A stretch of DNA of 64,000 bases, taken from Niabella sp. Its GTDB lineage: Bacteria; Bacteroidota; Bacteroidia; Chitinophagales; Chitinophagaceae. The notes beneath the pieces were generated by a model. It saw nothing but the letters and a program-made list of their open reading frames with translations, had not been told where the DNA came from and did not search any database. The stretch spans positions 1 to 64,000 of the forward strand of contig JAGIAT010000004.1 of NCBI GenBank assembly GCA_017744715.1, written 5' to 3'. Of the stretch, positions 8,081 through 16,532 are shown one piece after another. The position numbers were made by a program, and so were the translations under genes. Positions within the stretch are counted from its first letter, which is position 1, and every line of letters begins with the position of its first letter.

Positions 8081-9820
8081 ATGAAAGAATTGCAAATCAA
8101 AAAACAGGGCAAAAAATATGATGTGGTAATTGTGGGTTCGGGAGCCGGCGGTGGAATGGCCGCTTATACACTTTCAAAAGCCGGGCTCAGTGTGTGTGTG
8201 CTGGAAGCAGGTCCGATGTACGATCCTCAAAAAGAAATTTATCAACTTAAAAGCCCCTGGGAGTCAAAACGCCGGGGCCGTTCTACCAAATACCGTCCGT
8301 TTGGCGATTTTGACGCCTGCTATGGCGGATGGGAAATTGAAGGTGAACCGTACACCAAGGAATCCGGAACAGAATGGGAATGGTTCCGGGCCCGTATGCT
8401 CGGAGGCCGTACCAATCACTGGGGCCGTATTTCACTGCGCTTCGGACCCCGGGATTTTAAGGGGTACAGCCACGACGGCATTGGTGCAGACTGGCCCATC
8501 AGCTACGAAGATATTAAACCCTATTATGATAAGGTAGATCAGCTGATCGGCATCTTCGGCAGCGTGGAAAACCTGCCCAATGAACCGGATGGCATCTTTT
8601 TGCCACCACCCAAACCCCGTTTGCATGAGCTTTTTATAAAAAAGGGTGCACAGAAATCAAACGTGCCAATCATCCCTTCCCGTTTGTCTATCCTTACCAA
8701 AAAACTGAACGATGAACGGGGCTCCTGTTTCTTCTGTGCCCAGTGCGGCCGGAACTGTAGCATGGCCAAGGCCGATTTCTCTTCGTCCAATGTATTGATC
8801 TATCCTGCGTTAAAAACCGGCAAGCTGGAAGTGATTGCCAATGCGATGGCCCGCGAGGTATTGACCAATTCCGAGGGGATTGCAACCGGCGTTTCCTATG
8901 TAAATAAGGACGACATGCTGGAGTACCAGGTAGAAGGCCGGGTGGTGATCCTGGCGGCCAGTGCCTGCGAAACGGCCCGGCTCCTGCTCAACTCCAAATC
9001 GCAGCGCCATCCCAACGGACTGGCCAACAGCAGCAATGTGGTGGGCAAGTACCTGCAGGACAGCACGGGTGCAGCCATGGGCGGATATATTCCGGAGCTC
9101 TTTGGCAGAAAGCGGTATAATGAAGATGGTGTAGGTGGCATGCACGTATACTCTCCCTGGTGGGGCGATGATAAAAAACTGGATTTTCCCCGCGGTTATC
9201 ATATTGAATACTGGGGCGGCTTTGGTCAGCCCGCATACGGCTTTGGTATGGGTATCGAATCCTTCAACGGTAAATATCCCGTAAACGGCAAAAAGAAAGA
9301 AGCCGGTGGTTACGGAAAATCGTTAAAGGAAGACCAGCGTTATTTTTACGGTGCTACCGTGGGGATGGCCGGACGCGGAGAAGCCATTGCCTTTGAACAC
9401 AACCGCTGCGAGATTGACCCGAACGTGGTAGACAAATATGGTATCCCCGTTTTAAAATTCAATGTAAAGCTGAGCGACTACGAGGTTAAACAGGCCAAAC
9501 ATATGAAAGAAACCTTCAAGGAAATCATGCACAATATGGGCGCGGTGATCACCTGGGGCGATGATGGCCCGGAAAATAATTATGGCATCGACAAACCGGG
9601 ATATATCATTCATGAAGCAGGAACGGCACGTATGGGTGATGATGCCAAAACCTCCGTTCTTAATAAATGGAGCCAGGCGCATGATTGTAAAAACCTGTTT
9701 TGTGTAGACGGAAGCCAGTTTACATCACAGGCCAACAAGAACATTACCTGGACGATCCTGGCATTAAGCATGCGCGCCAGCGAATACATTATTGAGGAAA
9801 TGAAAAAACAGAATTTGTAA
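8081..9820 (+). CDS. GMC family FAD oxidoreductase (large subunit type)
   Basis: A 579-residue flavoenzyme of the glucose-methanol-choline family, closest by layout to large subunits of membrane dehydrogenases for gluconate, glucose or other sugars. The FAD motif VVIVGSGAGGG is at residues 15-25; the C-terminal domain has HEAGTARMG and NKNITWTILALSMR, holding the catalytic His and Asn region. Four cysteines at 216, 219, 222 and 226 (CxxCxxCxxxC) could hold an iron-sulfur cluster, as reported for some FAD glucose dehydrogenases; this is inference. There is no signal peptide of its own, but the next gene encodes a Tat-type small subunit, which could carry it across the membrane. No cytochrome c subunit follows. 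Confidence 0.85.
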   Translation: MKELQIKKQGKKYDVVIVGSGAGGGMAAYTLSKAGLSVCVLEAGPMYDPQKEIYQLKSPWESKRRGRSTKYRPFGDFDACYGGWEIEGEPYTKESGTEWEWFRARMLGGRTNHWGRISLRFGPRDFKGYSHDGIGADWPISYEDIKPYYDKVDQLIGIFGSVENLPNEPDGIFLPPPKPRLHELFIKKGAQKSNVPIIPSRLSILTKKLNDERGSCFFCAQCGRNCSMAKADFSSSNVLIYPALKTGKLEVIANAMAREVLTNSEGIATGVSYVNKDDMLEYQVEGRVVILAASACETARLLLNSKSQRHPNGLANSSNVVGKYLQDSTGAAMGGYIPELFGRKRYNEDGVGGMHVYSPWWGDDKKLDFPRGYHIEYWGGFGQPAYGFGMGIESFNGKYPVNGKKKEAGGYGKSLKEDQRYFYGATVGMAGRGEAIAFEHNRCEIDPNVVDKYGIPVLKFNVKLSDYEVKQAKHMKETFKEIMHNMGAVITWGDDGPENNYGIDKPGYIIHEAGTARMGDDAKTSVLNKWSQAHDCKNLFCVDGSQFTSQANKNITWTILALSMRASEYIIEEMKKQNL

Positions 9821-9842
9821 GGATACGGGATTGAGATTCGGG

Positions 9843-9902
9843 AATTCAGAATTGAGAATTGAGAATCCAGAATCCAGAATTGAGACAGTATACAGAATTG
9901 AG
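9843..9902 (+). repeat. Heptamer array, units AATTGAG and AATCCAG
   Basis: Six unbroken 7-base units cover 9843-9884 and one more lies at 9896-9902, all ending in AG. This is the reverse orientation of the CTGAAAA family at 244-443. It fills most of the 105-base gap between the GMC gene and its partner, so it would be transcribed within their mRNA. Confidence 0.8.
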
Positions 9903-9925
9903 CATCAAAAATCAAACGGATAACA

Positions 9926-10597
9926 ATGAAAAGACGTGACTCACTCAAATATATAGCAGCCGGTGCCCTGGCAACGGGCACACTGGCCATTGGTTGTAAA
10001 CCCGGGGAGAAAAAGAATGATACCGCTACCACGGCTCCCGATAAGAAAACCGGGCTTCACCGGTATGAAGATGAAAAAGCGCATGAAGAGGAAGTGGATA
10101 AGATGCCCGACTTTTTCAATGCACACGAAATGGCTACCATCACTCTTTTAGCAGATATCATCATTCCAAAAGACGAGGTAAGCGGCAGTGCCAGCGAAGC
10201 AAAAGTTCCGGACTTTATTCATTTTACTGTAAAAGACCAGCCCAAACTGCAAACGCCCATGAGAGGCGGACTTCGGTGGCTGGATGTACAGTGCCTGAAT
10301 AAATTTGGCAAGCCTTTTAAAGATTGTACCGCCGAGCAGCAAATTCAGCTGGTGGACCTGATCGCCTACCCGGACCGTGCAAAAGACAAACCAGAGCTGA
10401 GCCAGGGCGTAGCCTTCTTTACACAAATGCGCAACCTTACGGTTACCGGCTTTTATACATCGGAGATCGGCATAAAAGACATCGGTTATGCCGGCAACAC
10501 CCCCAACCAATGGAACGGGGTACCCGACGATGTATTAAAACAGTATGGCCTGGCTTATACAGAAAAAGAATTAAAAGAATGCGTCAGCTTCAGCTGA
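9926..10597 (+). CDS. Gluconate 2-dehydrogenase subunit 3 family protein, Tat lipoprotein
   Basis: A 223-residue small subunit of the Gluconate_2-dh3 family that pairs with GMC flavoproteins. Its start combines a twin-arginine motif (RRDSLKYI) with a hydrophobic stretch and a lipobox-like LAIGC (Cys25), so it is probably a Tat-exported lipoprotein. The family core is visible as FNAHEMATITLLADIIIPKDE and later VAFFTQMRNLTVTGFYTSEIG with NTPNQWNGVP. Lying directly after the GMC gene, it most likely chaperones, exports and anchors that enzyme. The signal sequence fixes the start at 9926. Confidence 0.85.
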   Translation: MKRRDSLKYIAAGALATGTLAIGCKPGEKKNDTATTAPDKKTGLHRYEDEKAHEEEVDKMPDFFNAHEMATITLLADIIIPKDEVSGSASEAKVPDFIHFTVKDQPKLQTPMRGGLRWLDVQCLNKFGKPFKDCTAEQQIQLVDLIAYPDRAKDKPELSQGVAFFTQMRNLTVTGFYTSEIGIKDIGYAGNTPNQWNGVPDDVLKQYGLAYTEKELKECVSFS

Positions 10598-10620
10598 TCC
10601 GTCATCTGTACTAAACCGGA

Positions 10621-10650
10621 AAGCCATCTCTTCAGAAGATGGCTTTTTTT
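10621..10650 (+). terminator. Terminator after the GMC dehydrogenase operon
   Basis: Nine paired bases (AAGCCATCT with AGATGGCTT), a seven-base loop and a T run. It lies 24 bases after the stop at 10597. Confidence 0.9.
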
Positions 10651-10658
10651 ATCGAATG

Positions 10659-10710
10659 GCTGCCGGTGTTACCGGATGCGGCTGACCGGCTGAACCGGGC
10701 AGCTTTTTTT
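10659..10710 (+). terminator. Second hairpin with T run
   Basis: GCTGCC at 10659 pairs with GGCAGC ending at 10703, with inner GC-rich pairing and one bulge, followed by seven Ts. It is probably a back-up terminator or the remains of another unit. Confidence 0.5.
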
Positions 10711-10736
10711 AGGACAGGTCAATCTGTTGCACCTTT

Positions 10737-10780
10737 TTTTGTTGCAATTATTTTTGCAACAAAATTATTTGCAACAAAAT
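10737..10780. promoter_or_regulatory. 11-bp inverted repeat TTTTGTTGCAA upstream of the PhzF gene
   Basis: TTTTGTTGCAA at 10737-10747 and its exact complement at 10754-10764 are separated by TTATTT. The right half is then repeated (GCAACAAAAT at 10771-10780), giving three copies of a GCAACAAAA motif. This layout fits a regulator binding site better than a terminator. A weak -7-like TATCTTAG follows at 10829-10836. Confidence 0.5.
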
Positions 10781-10911
10781 CTGAATGCGTGGTGGCAGCA
10801 TAAACACTATAAGACACCCGTTTTATTTTATCTTAGCGGAGCAAAAACCTGTTTCAGCGCAGTGCTGAACGCAGGCCGTAATCACAATAACTTTCAAATC
10901 AATATCCCCCG

Positions 10912-11700
10912 ATGACACAGCGCATATACCAGGTAGATGCTTTTACCAGCCAGGTTTTTTCCGGTAACCCCGCCGCAGTGTGTCCGCTGGAGTACTGGCT
11001 CCCGGATCACCTGCTTCAAAAGATCGCCATGGAAAACAACCTGGCCGAAACGGCATTTTATGTACCGCAGGCAGACCAGTTTGAGATCCGGTGGTTTACA
11101 CCAACCGTAGAAGTAGACCTTTGCGGTCATGCCACGCTGGCGGCCGCCTTTGTATTGTTTCACCGGGAAGGATATGCCGGTACTACTATCCGGTTCCACT
11201 CCACCAGAAGCGGCACTTTAACGGTTACGCGCGAGGAAGCATGGCTGACCCTCAATTTCCCAGCAGATGCATTGCAGGAAGTGCCGTTGACGGAGCAGCT
11301 GAAAAGCTGCTTTAATAAAGCACCCCGCCTGGCGTTTAAAGGCAAAACCGATTACATGCTGGTATTTGACACTACGGATGACATTGTAACGCTGCAGCCC
11401 GATTTTGGCGCCATCAGCTTACTGGATGCCCGCGGGTTGATTGTTACCGCACCGGGGCAAACCACGGACTTTGTATCCCGTTTTTTTGCGCCGCAATCCG
11501 GCATCCCGGAAGACCCCGTTACCGGTTCTGCACATACCAGCCTGGTTCCCTATTGGGCCGGCCAGCTGAACAAAACGCAGCTTTCTGCGCTGCAACTTTC
11601 CGAACGTGAGGGATTTTTGCAGTGCCGCTATCTTAATGACCGGGTGGCCATCAGCGGACAGGGAAAACTATACCTTACCGGCGAGATCTACCTCGATTAA
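10912..11700 (+). CDS. PhzF family isomerase/epimerase-like protein
   Basis: This 262-residue protein belongs to the PhzF family, two-domain hot-dog-like folds related to diaminopimelate epimerase. The start YQVDAFTSQVFSGNPAAVCPL and the catalytic Glu in NNLAETAFYV are characteristic, as are DLCGHATLAAAFVLF and the second-half GIPEDPVTGSAHTSLVPYW. In phenazine producers PhzF isomerises DHHA; members outside such clusters have mostly unknown substrates, and no phenazine genes are here. The gene stands alone between a terminator region and dnaG. ATG 10912 gives the full N-terminal strand. Confidence 0.9.
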   Translation: MTQRIYQVDAFTSQVFSGNPAAVCPLEYWLPDHLLQKIAMENNLAETAFYVPQADQFEIRWFTPTVEVDLCGHATLAAAFVLFHREGYAGTTIRFHSTRSGTLTVTREEAWLTLNFPADALQEVPLTEQLKSCFNKAPRLAFKGKTDYMLVFDTTDDIVTLQPDFGAISLLDARGLIVTAPGQTTDFVSRFFAPQSGIPEDPVTGSAHTSLVPYWAGQLNKTQLSALQLSEREGFLQCRYLNDRVAISGQGKLYLTGEIYLD

Positions 11701-11753
11701 TTGACGGCACGCTACTTTCTGCGGGAATATTTCGTTCTTTTTACAGTCTTCAG

Positions 11754-11761
11754 TAATTTCG
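11754..11761 (+). promoter_or_regulatory. -7-like box TAATTTCG four bases before the dnaG start
   Basis: One base away from TAnnTTTG. The GTG start of dnaG at 11766 follows after four bases, suggesting a leaderless or nearly leaderless mRNA. A TTCG at 11731-11734 is a weak -33 candidate. Confidence 0.4.
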
Positions 11762-11765
11762 GCGC

Positions 11766-13790
11766 GTGATTTCACAAAATACCATACAGGAGATTTTGGC
11801 CCGGATCGATATCCTGGACGTTGTGGGCGAGTTTGTTAAGTTAAAGAAAAGAGGTGCCAACTACCTGGGTGTTTGTCCGTTCCACAACGAAAAAACCCCC
11901 TCCTTTACCGTATCTCCCTCCAAAGAAATTTACAAATGCTTTGGCTGCGGCAAGAGTGGCAATACCATCAGCTTCATTATGGAGCATGAAAAATACAGCT
12001 ATGTAGAAACCCTCAAATGGCTGGCCAACCGCTATGGTATTGAAGTGGAAGAAACCTTTGCCAGCGCGGAGCAAAAAGAACAGTACCAGATCGCAGACAG
12101 CCTGTTTATCATTAATAATTTCGCCGAACAATATTTTTCGCGGGCGCTGATGCAGTCGGAAGAAGGACGCGCCATTGGCCTGAGTTATTTTAAGGAACGG
12201 GGATTTCGGGAAGGGATCATAGAAAAATTCAAGCTGGGCTATGCCCCTGCCGAGCGGGACGCCTTTACCAAAGAAGCCCTGGCCAAACAATACAATAAAG
12301 ACCTGCTGATCAAAACAGGGCTGGTTGTGGAGCGCAATGGTACCCTGCTCGATAATTACCGGGGAAGGGTCATCTTTCCCGTACATAACCACAGCGGCAA
12401 AGTAATGGGGTTTGGTGCCCGTATTTTAAAAACCACGGATAAAGCGCCTAAATATATCAATACACCGGAGAACGAGATCTACATCAAAAGTAAGATCCTT
12501 TACGGCTCCTATTTTGCCCGCACGGCTATTGAAAAAGCAGATGAATGCCTGCTGGTGGAAGGATATACCGACGTGGTTTCCCTGCACCAGGCCGGCATTG
12601 AAAATGTAGTAGCATCAGGGGGCACCTCCCTTACGGTAGACCAGTTGCGGCTGATTAAAAAATACACCAATAACCTCACCATTATTTACGACGGGGATGC
12701 TGCCGGTATAAAAGCCGCCCTGCGGGGGCTGGACCTTGCGCTGGAAGAAAGCCTGAATGTAAAGCTGGTGCTGATTCCGGACAAAGAAGACCCGGACAGT
12801 TATGTAAACAAGGTGGGCGCCGCTGCCTTTACCGACTTTATCAAAAAAAACAAGAAAGACTTTATCCTGTTCCAGCTGGAATCTTCGCTGACCGCCATTG
12901 GCGATGACCCGGTAAAAAAATCGGAGCTCGTGAATAAGATCGCGGAGTCGATCAGCCGGATCAATAAGGCCGAGGACTTTACCAAACAACAGGATTATAT
13001 TAAAGAGTCTGCAGCCATCCTGCAGATAGACGAAGCCGGCCTGCATGCCCTGGTAAACAAATACATCCGGGATAAGGTAACTGCAATGGAGCGTAAAGCA
13101 GCCGGCAACGCCCAAAAAGAGCAACCGGTTCAGCAAGACCCTTTCGGCAGTTATGATGATGCCACCTTTGACCTGCTGTTTAAAGACCAGTTGCAGGAAA
13201 AAGAACTGGCGCGGGTGCTGCTGGAATACGGGAGCCGGCAATGGGATGATCATGCATCCATTGCCCAGCATGTGTTTGATGAAATTGACGAGCTGGAAAT
13301 TGAAGACCCGGAGGTGAACCTGTTACTCACTTCTATTAAGCAATTGCTGCGCAACCATCCCGAGCAGCTGAACGATAAATATTTTATCTACAACGAGAAT
13401 AAACAACTCAGCGCCTTTGCGGTTTCGCTGCTCAACCATCCCTATGAGGAAAGCGAACGCTGGGCCGCCGATTTCAGTCCCAATACCGGTTACCAGCGCG
13501 ACCTGTTCAAACAGAGTTTCGAGGCATTTTCCCAGGTGATCAGCAAGGGCAATGAAAAGGATCTGAATAAATACAAACTGATCTCCGAGGACCGGACCAA
13601 TCAAAAAGTAGAGTCGGCTATTCAATACCTCAAGCTCAAAAAGATCCGGCGCATGCTGCTGCAAAACCAGAACGATATGGCAGGCCCGCTGAGCGAACAT
13701 AAATTCAAGGAGCTCCATTTCATTCACAAATCTTTAAAAGATATGGAACGGGAGATCACCAATCTTTTAGGAACCGTGATCCTGCACTAA
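11766..13790 (+). CDS. dnaG: DNA primase DnaG
   Basis: DNA primase, which makes the RNA primers for chromosome replication. The 674-residue protein shows the CHC2 zinc-binding domain first (Cys37, His40, Cys58, Cys61 in CPFH and CFGCG), then the RNA polymerase/TOPRIM core with LLVEGYTDVVSLHQ and YDGDAAGIKAA holding the acidic metal ligands. The C-terminal third, the helicase-binding part, is divergent, as is usual in Bacteroidota. The reading frame begins with GTG at 11766; the residues ISQNTIQEILARIDILDVV align with the normal DnaG N-terminus, so this start is right. It appears to be its own transcription unit. Confidence 0.97.
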   Translation: MISQNTIQEILARIDILDVVGEFVKLKKRGANYLGVCPFHNEKTPSFTVSPSKEIYKCFGCGKSGNTISFIMEHEKYSYVETLKWLANRYGIEVEETFASAEQKEQYQIADSLFIINNFAEQYFSRALMQSEEGRAIGLSYFKERGFREGIIEKFKLGYAPAERDAFTKEALAKQYNKDLLIKTGLVVERNGTLLDNYRGRVIFPVHNHSGKVMGFGARILKTTDKAPKYINTPENEIYIKSKILYGSYFARTAIEKADECLLVEGYTDVVSLHQAGIENVVASGGTSLTVDQLRLIKKYTNNLTIIYDGDAAGIKAALRGLDLALEESLNVKLVLIPDKEDPDSYVNKVGAAAFTDFIKKNKKDFILFQLESSLTAIGDDPVKKSELVNKIAESISRINKAEDFTKQQDYIKESAAILQIDEAGLHALVNKYIRDKVTAMERKAAGNAQKEQPVQQDPFGSYDDATFDLLFKDQLQEKELARVLLEYGSRQWDDHASIAQHVFDEIDELEIEDPEVNLLLTSIKQLLRNHPEQLNDKYFIYNENKQLSAFAVSLLNHPYEESERWAADFSPNTGYQRDLFKQSFEAFSQVISKGNEKDLNKYKLISEDRTNQKVESAIQYLKLKKIRRMLLQNQNDMAGPLSEHKFKELHFIHKSLKDMEREITNLLGTVILH

Positions 13791-13957
13791 GGCCGCAGAT
13801 TGTTCCAGTTTTCAGGTTTAACGTTCCTGGATGATCCCGGCCCGGGCATCCGGTATAGTAAGTTCGATCGGGCGCGTTTAACCAGAAGAAAGCCTCTTCC
13901 CTGCTTACTATTGCCTGCTTCTTATTGGCAGTTAGTGAGAAAAGGTAGATCTGAAGT

Positions 13958-14506
13958 CTACCCCTGTTTCATCCACATAGGCTTTTTCTTAAGGATCTTT
14001 TTGTATGTAGGGCAATCTTCCGCGTGGCAGCCGGGCAGGTAGCCGGTACTCATTAAAAACTCATTTACGATTTCACCACCGGTAAACTTAAAATGTTTTT
14101 TAAACAGTTTTACCCATTCATCTTTGGTTTTGGGGTGATGATGATTGAGCCAGTTTTTAAACGATCCGAATTCCTTTTGAATACCGGTGATCACTTTGGC
14201 ATTTTCAATGGCCGCATTAATCTTCAGCCGGTTCCGGATAATACCCGCATCAGCCATCAATGCGTCAAATTTCTTTTGGGTATAGCGGCTTACTTTTTTA
14301 ATATCAAACTGATCAAATGCGTTGTAGAACGCTTCTTTCTTTTTCAGGATGGTTTCCCAGCTCAGACCGGCCTGGTTAATTTCCAGCACCAGCCGGGCAA
14401 ACAGTTCATTATCCGATTCCAGCGGAAAGCCGTATTCGGTATCGTGGTAAACTTCATGAACCGTTCCCTTTCCTTTTGCTTTAACAAATGTGCAGTAAAA
14501 TGACAT
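13958..14506 (-). CDS. tag: DNA-3-methyladenine glycosylase I
   Basis: Removes 3-methyladenine from alkylated DNA, the first step of base excision repair. The 182-residue length is normal for Tag. Expected marks are all present: an N-terminal Cys5, the YHDTEYG motif with its His21 and Glu24, the helix-hairpin-helix region with GLSWETILKKKEAFYNAF, and a C-terminal HxxxC pair in CHAEDCPTY. Cys5, His21 and the C-terminal His and Cys match the four zinc ligands of E. coli Tag. The gene converges with dnaG and lies upstream of, and divergent from, the tRNA-Val promoter. Confidence 0.95.
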   Translation of the reverse strand: MSFYCTFVKAKGKGTVHEVYHDTEYGFPLESDNELFARLVLEINQAGLSWETILKKKEAFYNAFDQFDIKKVSRYTQKKFDALMADAGIIRNRLKINAAIENAKVITGIQKEFGSFKNWLNHHHPKTKDEWVKLFKKHFKFTGGEIVNEFLMSTGYLPGCHAEDCPTYKKILKKKPMWMKQG

Positions 14507-14540
14507 GCTGCAAAATGCAATAAAATTTTTTGAAAAATAT

Positions 14541-14572
14541 TTTGAATATAAAAAAACTTCCCCTTATCTTTG
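14541..14572 (+). promoter_or_regulatory. Bacteroidota promoter of tRNA-Val
   Basis: TTTG at 14541-14544, 20 bases, then TATCTTTG at 14565-14572: a full match to the -33/-7 consensus of the Bacteroidota primary sigma factor. The predicted transcript starts near 14577, leaving a leader of about 65 bases that must be trimmed from the tRNA. Confidence 0.8.
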
Positions 14573-14642
14573 CAATCCCTTTACGGAACAACACACTGTA
14601 AAACAGGGACAAAGAAGCTTCAAAAGAAGCACTTGACATATC

Positions 14643-14717
14643 GGGAGTTTAGCTCAGTTGGTTCAGAGCATCTGCCTTACAAGCAGAGGGTCGGCGGTTC
14701 GAGCCCGTCAACTCCCA
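14643..14717 (+). tRNA. tRNA-Val (anticodon TAC)
   Basis: A 75-base cloverleaf. The acceptor GGGAGTT pairs with AACTCCC, the D-arm begins AGCTCAGTTGG, the anticodon stem TCTGC/GCAGA encloses the loop CTTACAA with anticodon TAC reading GTA, and the T-arm GGCGG/CCGTC encloses TTCGAGC. The discriminator base is A and the CCA end is not encoded. Confidence 0.97.
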
Positions 14718-14724
14718 CTACTAC

Positions 14725-14757
14725 AAAAAGGGGTTTCATTGAATGAGCCCCTTTTTT
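14725..14757 (+). terminator. Terminator of tRNA-Val
   Basis: AAAAAGGGG and CCCCTTTTT flank a further short stem (TTCAT with ATGAG, one G-U pair), followed by Ts. It begins eight bases after the tRNA. Confidence 0.9.
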
Positions 14758-14795
14758 GTTTTTAGCGGATACCAACCTCTACATACAACTATTAA

Positions 14796-15443
14796 ATGAC
14801 TGCACTGGAAATATTCGGAATAATCTGTTTGGTTTTAGTTTGTCTTGGCGGCGCTATAACGGCTACCATTGACATGTTCCAGAAACCCAAACCAACCGGC
14901 ATCGGCAAAGATGGTAAACGGACATTGAAAATCGACCGAATTAGCCCTTGGGAATATCTAATCATTATCCTTCCGGGTGCGCTGTTGTTAATCGGGTTAT
15001 TTACCAATAACAGAGAGGAAAAACTTACCAGTTTTGCAATACTTGGAGTTGGCCTTGCATGCCTAATTTTATCGCCTTACAACAACCGGTTCAGCATACC
15101 CTGGGTATATAAGACCGTTTTTGTAATGAGCCTGATACCTGCCGTAATTGCATATCTGCTTTCCCTAACTGAATCTAATTACGAATTTCAATCAGGCGTA
15201 AGCGCATTAACAATCATGTGGTTGCCCATACTGCTTTATACCTACCTTGTAGCTGCCCGGAAAATAATTAAAGTGGCCACAAAAACATACCCCCTCACAC
15301 TTGGCGAGAGTCCTCGTTCCGGACGCGGGCGTATCTCAAAAAGACTGAACCGAAAAGCCAACTACTGGGACTCGATCTGGACCCTTTGGAATATTGCAGG
15401 GCTACCAGCAATAATTTTCTATTTCCTGATGATAAGAACATAA
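14796..15443 (+). CDS. Hypothetical multi-pass membrane protein
   Basis: I do not recognise this 215-residue protein. It has about five or six hydrophobic segments: residues 4-24, roughly 52-68, 75-95, 105-125, 135-152 and 195-212. A basic cytoplasmic-type loop (KPKPTGIGKDGKRTLK) follows the first and a very basic stretch (RSGRGRISKRLNRK) precedes the last. No transporter or enzyme signature is visible. It starts just after the tRNA terminator and ends over 100 bases from the convergent lipoprotein gene, so it is probably a single-gene unit. Confidence 0.6.
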   Translation: MTALEIFGIICLVLVCLGGAITATIDMFQKPKPTGIGKDGKRTLKIDRISPWEYLIIILPGALLLIGLFTNNREEKLTSFAILGVGLACLILSPYNNRFSIPWVYKTVFVMSLIPAVIAYLLSLTESNYEFQSGVSALTIMWLPILLYTYLVAARKIIKVATKTYPLTLGESPRSGRGRISKRLNRKANYWDSIWTLWNIAGLPAIIFYFLMIRT

Positions 15444-15550
15444 CAGGAAGGGGTAACATAATGCCGATGGTGCACGTTTGGTTTTCCGGGCGTCCCCCTT
15501 CGGGAGACAACCCGGAGCATTGCGGCCTTTACGCATGTGCACCCGGCGCT

Positions 15551-16318
15551 TTATTCGTACTCCAACTCCACAACCGAGGTTTCACCGGAGATTACAATAT
15601 CCGTGGTGTATTTAGCTATGGCCCCGTTGCCAGACATGGTGTAATGGTTCCGGATATGCCAGTAAAGATCCCCGTTCGTTTGAAATGTTTTAGCCTCCGC
15701 CAACAGGTTTTTAGAAGGCCGGCCAAACAACGTTGCCAGCGGCCAGTAATGGTAAAAGCCACCGGGTTGCAGGTTGGGTACGTTGCTGAAAAAAAACTGT
15801 TTGTTGTAAACGGTGCCTCCGCTGAATGTAGTTTTGGAAGCGATATAATTTCCCTCATTCATTTCAGGCACTTCTTCAAAGAAGCTCGTTCCGTTTGATC
15901 CTTTAACACCGGTCATATAGCCATCGGCATTGTAGGTATACGTGTATGTGTAGGTAACGACGCCTTCCGTATTTTTAAAAACCATCTGGGTAATGGCCCC
16001 CTGTGCATTCAGTGTGCATTCGTATGTGCGGCTAAGCAGGTTGCGGGGCAAATCATACTCCGTAACGAGCAACACAGTGGGTGATTGAAAATTGAAAACA
16101 TCTTTTTTTGTATCGCTTGTGTACGTGGCGGGCCGCCCCTTGGCATCATATGTTATTGTATAGGTTTCTTTGCTGCCATCTGAATACGTTTCAACCGATT
16201 TTGAGATCCGTTTAAAGGATACCGGTGTGTTTTCAACCGGAATATCTTTCGTACCCTTTTTACAGCCTGCAACGCCTAATGCAATTGCCATTACCACTCC
16301 GAACATTTTTGCTTTCAT
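15551..16318 (-). CDS. Lipoprotein with YD-like beta repeats
   Basis: A 255-residue protein with a type II signal (hydrophobic residues 6-17, VAGC lipobox, Cys19). The mature part is beta-rich with short repeats of the kind YDAKGRPATYTSD, CTLNAQGAITQMVF and YNADGYMTGVKGSNG, which resemble YD/RHS-type repeats seen in many Bacteroidota lipoproteins. Such proteins lie on the cell surface and mostly have no assigned function. It lies downstream of the LytTR regulator gene on the same strand, 215 bases away, and could be a target or companion of that system; this is inference. Confidence 0.65.
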   Translation of the reverse strand: MKAKMFGVVMAIALGVAGCKKGTKDIPVENTPVSFKRISKSVETYSDGSKETYTITYDAKGRPATYTSDTKKDVFNFQSPTVLLVTEYDLPRNLLSRTYECTLNAQGAITQMVFKNTEGVVTYTYTYTYNADGYMTGVKGSNGTSFFEEVPEMNEGNYIASKTTFSGGTVYNKQFFFSNVPNLQPGGFYHYWPLATLFGRPSKNLLAEAKTFQTNGDLYWHIRNHYTMSGNGAIAKYTTDIVISGETSVVELEYE

Positions 16319-16532
16319 TGCCTTGTTTTTTATTGATCACTTTTGTTTTGTTACACAAAAATGCAATCCGGATGCACCGGTCTCAAAATACAATCAGACA
16401 AAACGGATAAACCGTATACTGAAGCGTTCGAATGAAATGTTCGGGCGGGCGGGGCGTTTTCAATGTAGCAGGGCTATCATAAGGTTGCAACGATTATGCG
16501 CAATTGGGAAGCCCGCGTTAATGGATCAACCG

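Noticed and set aside
12615..13271. 218-codon ORF antisense to dnaG
   Set aside because: It lies wholly opposite the conserved dnaG core and its translation has the biased composition of a shadow frame.
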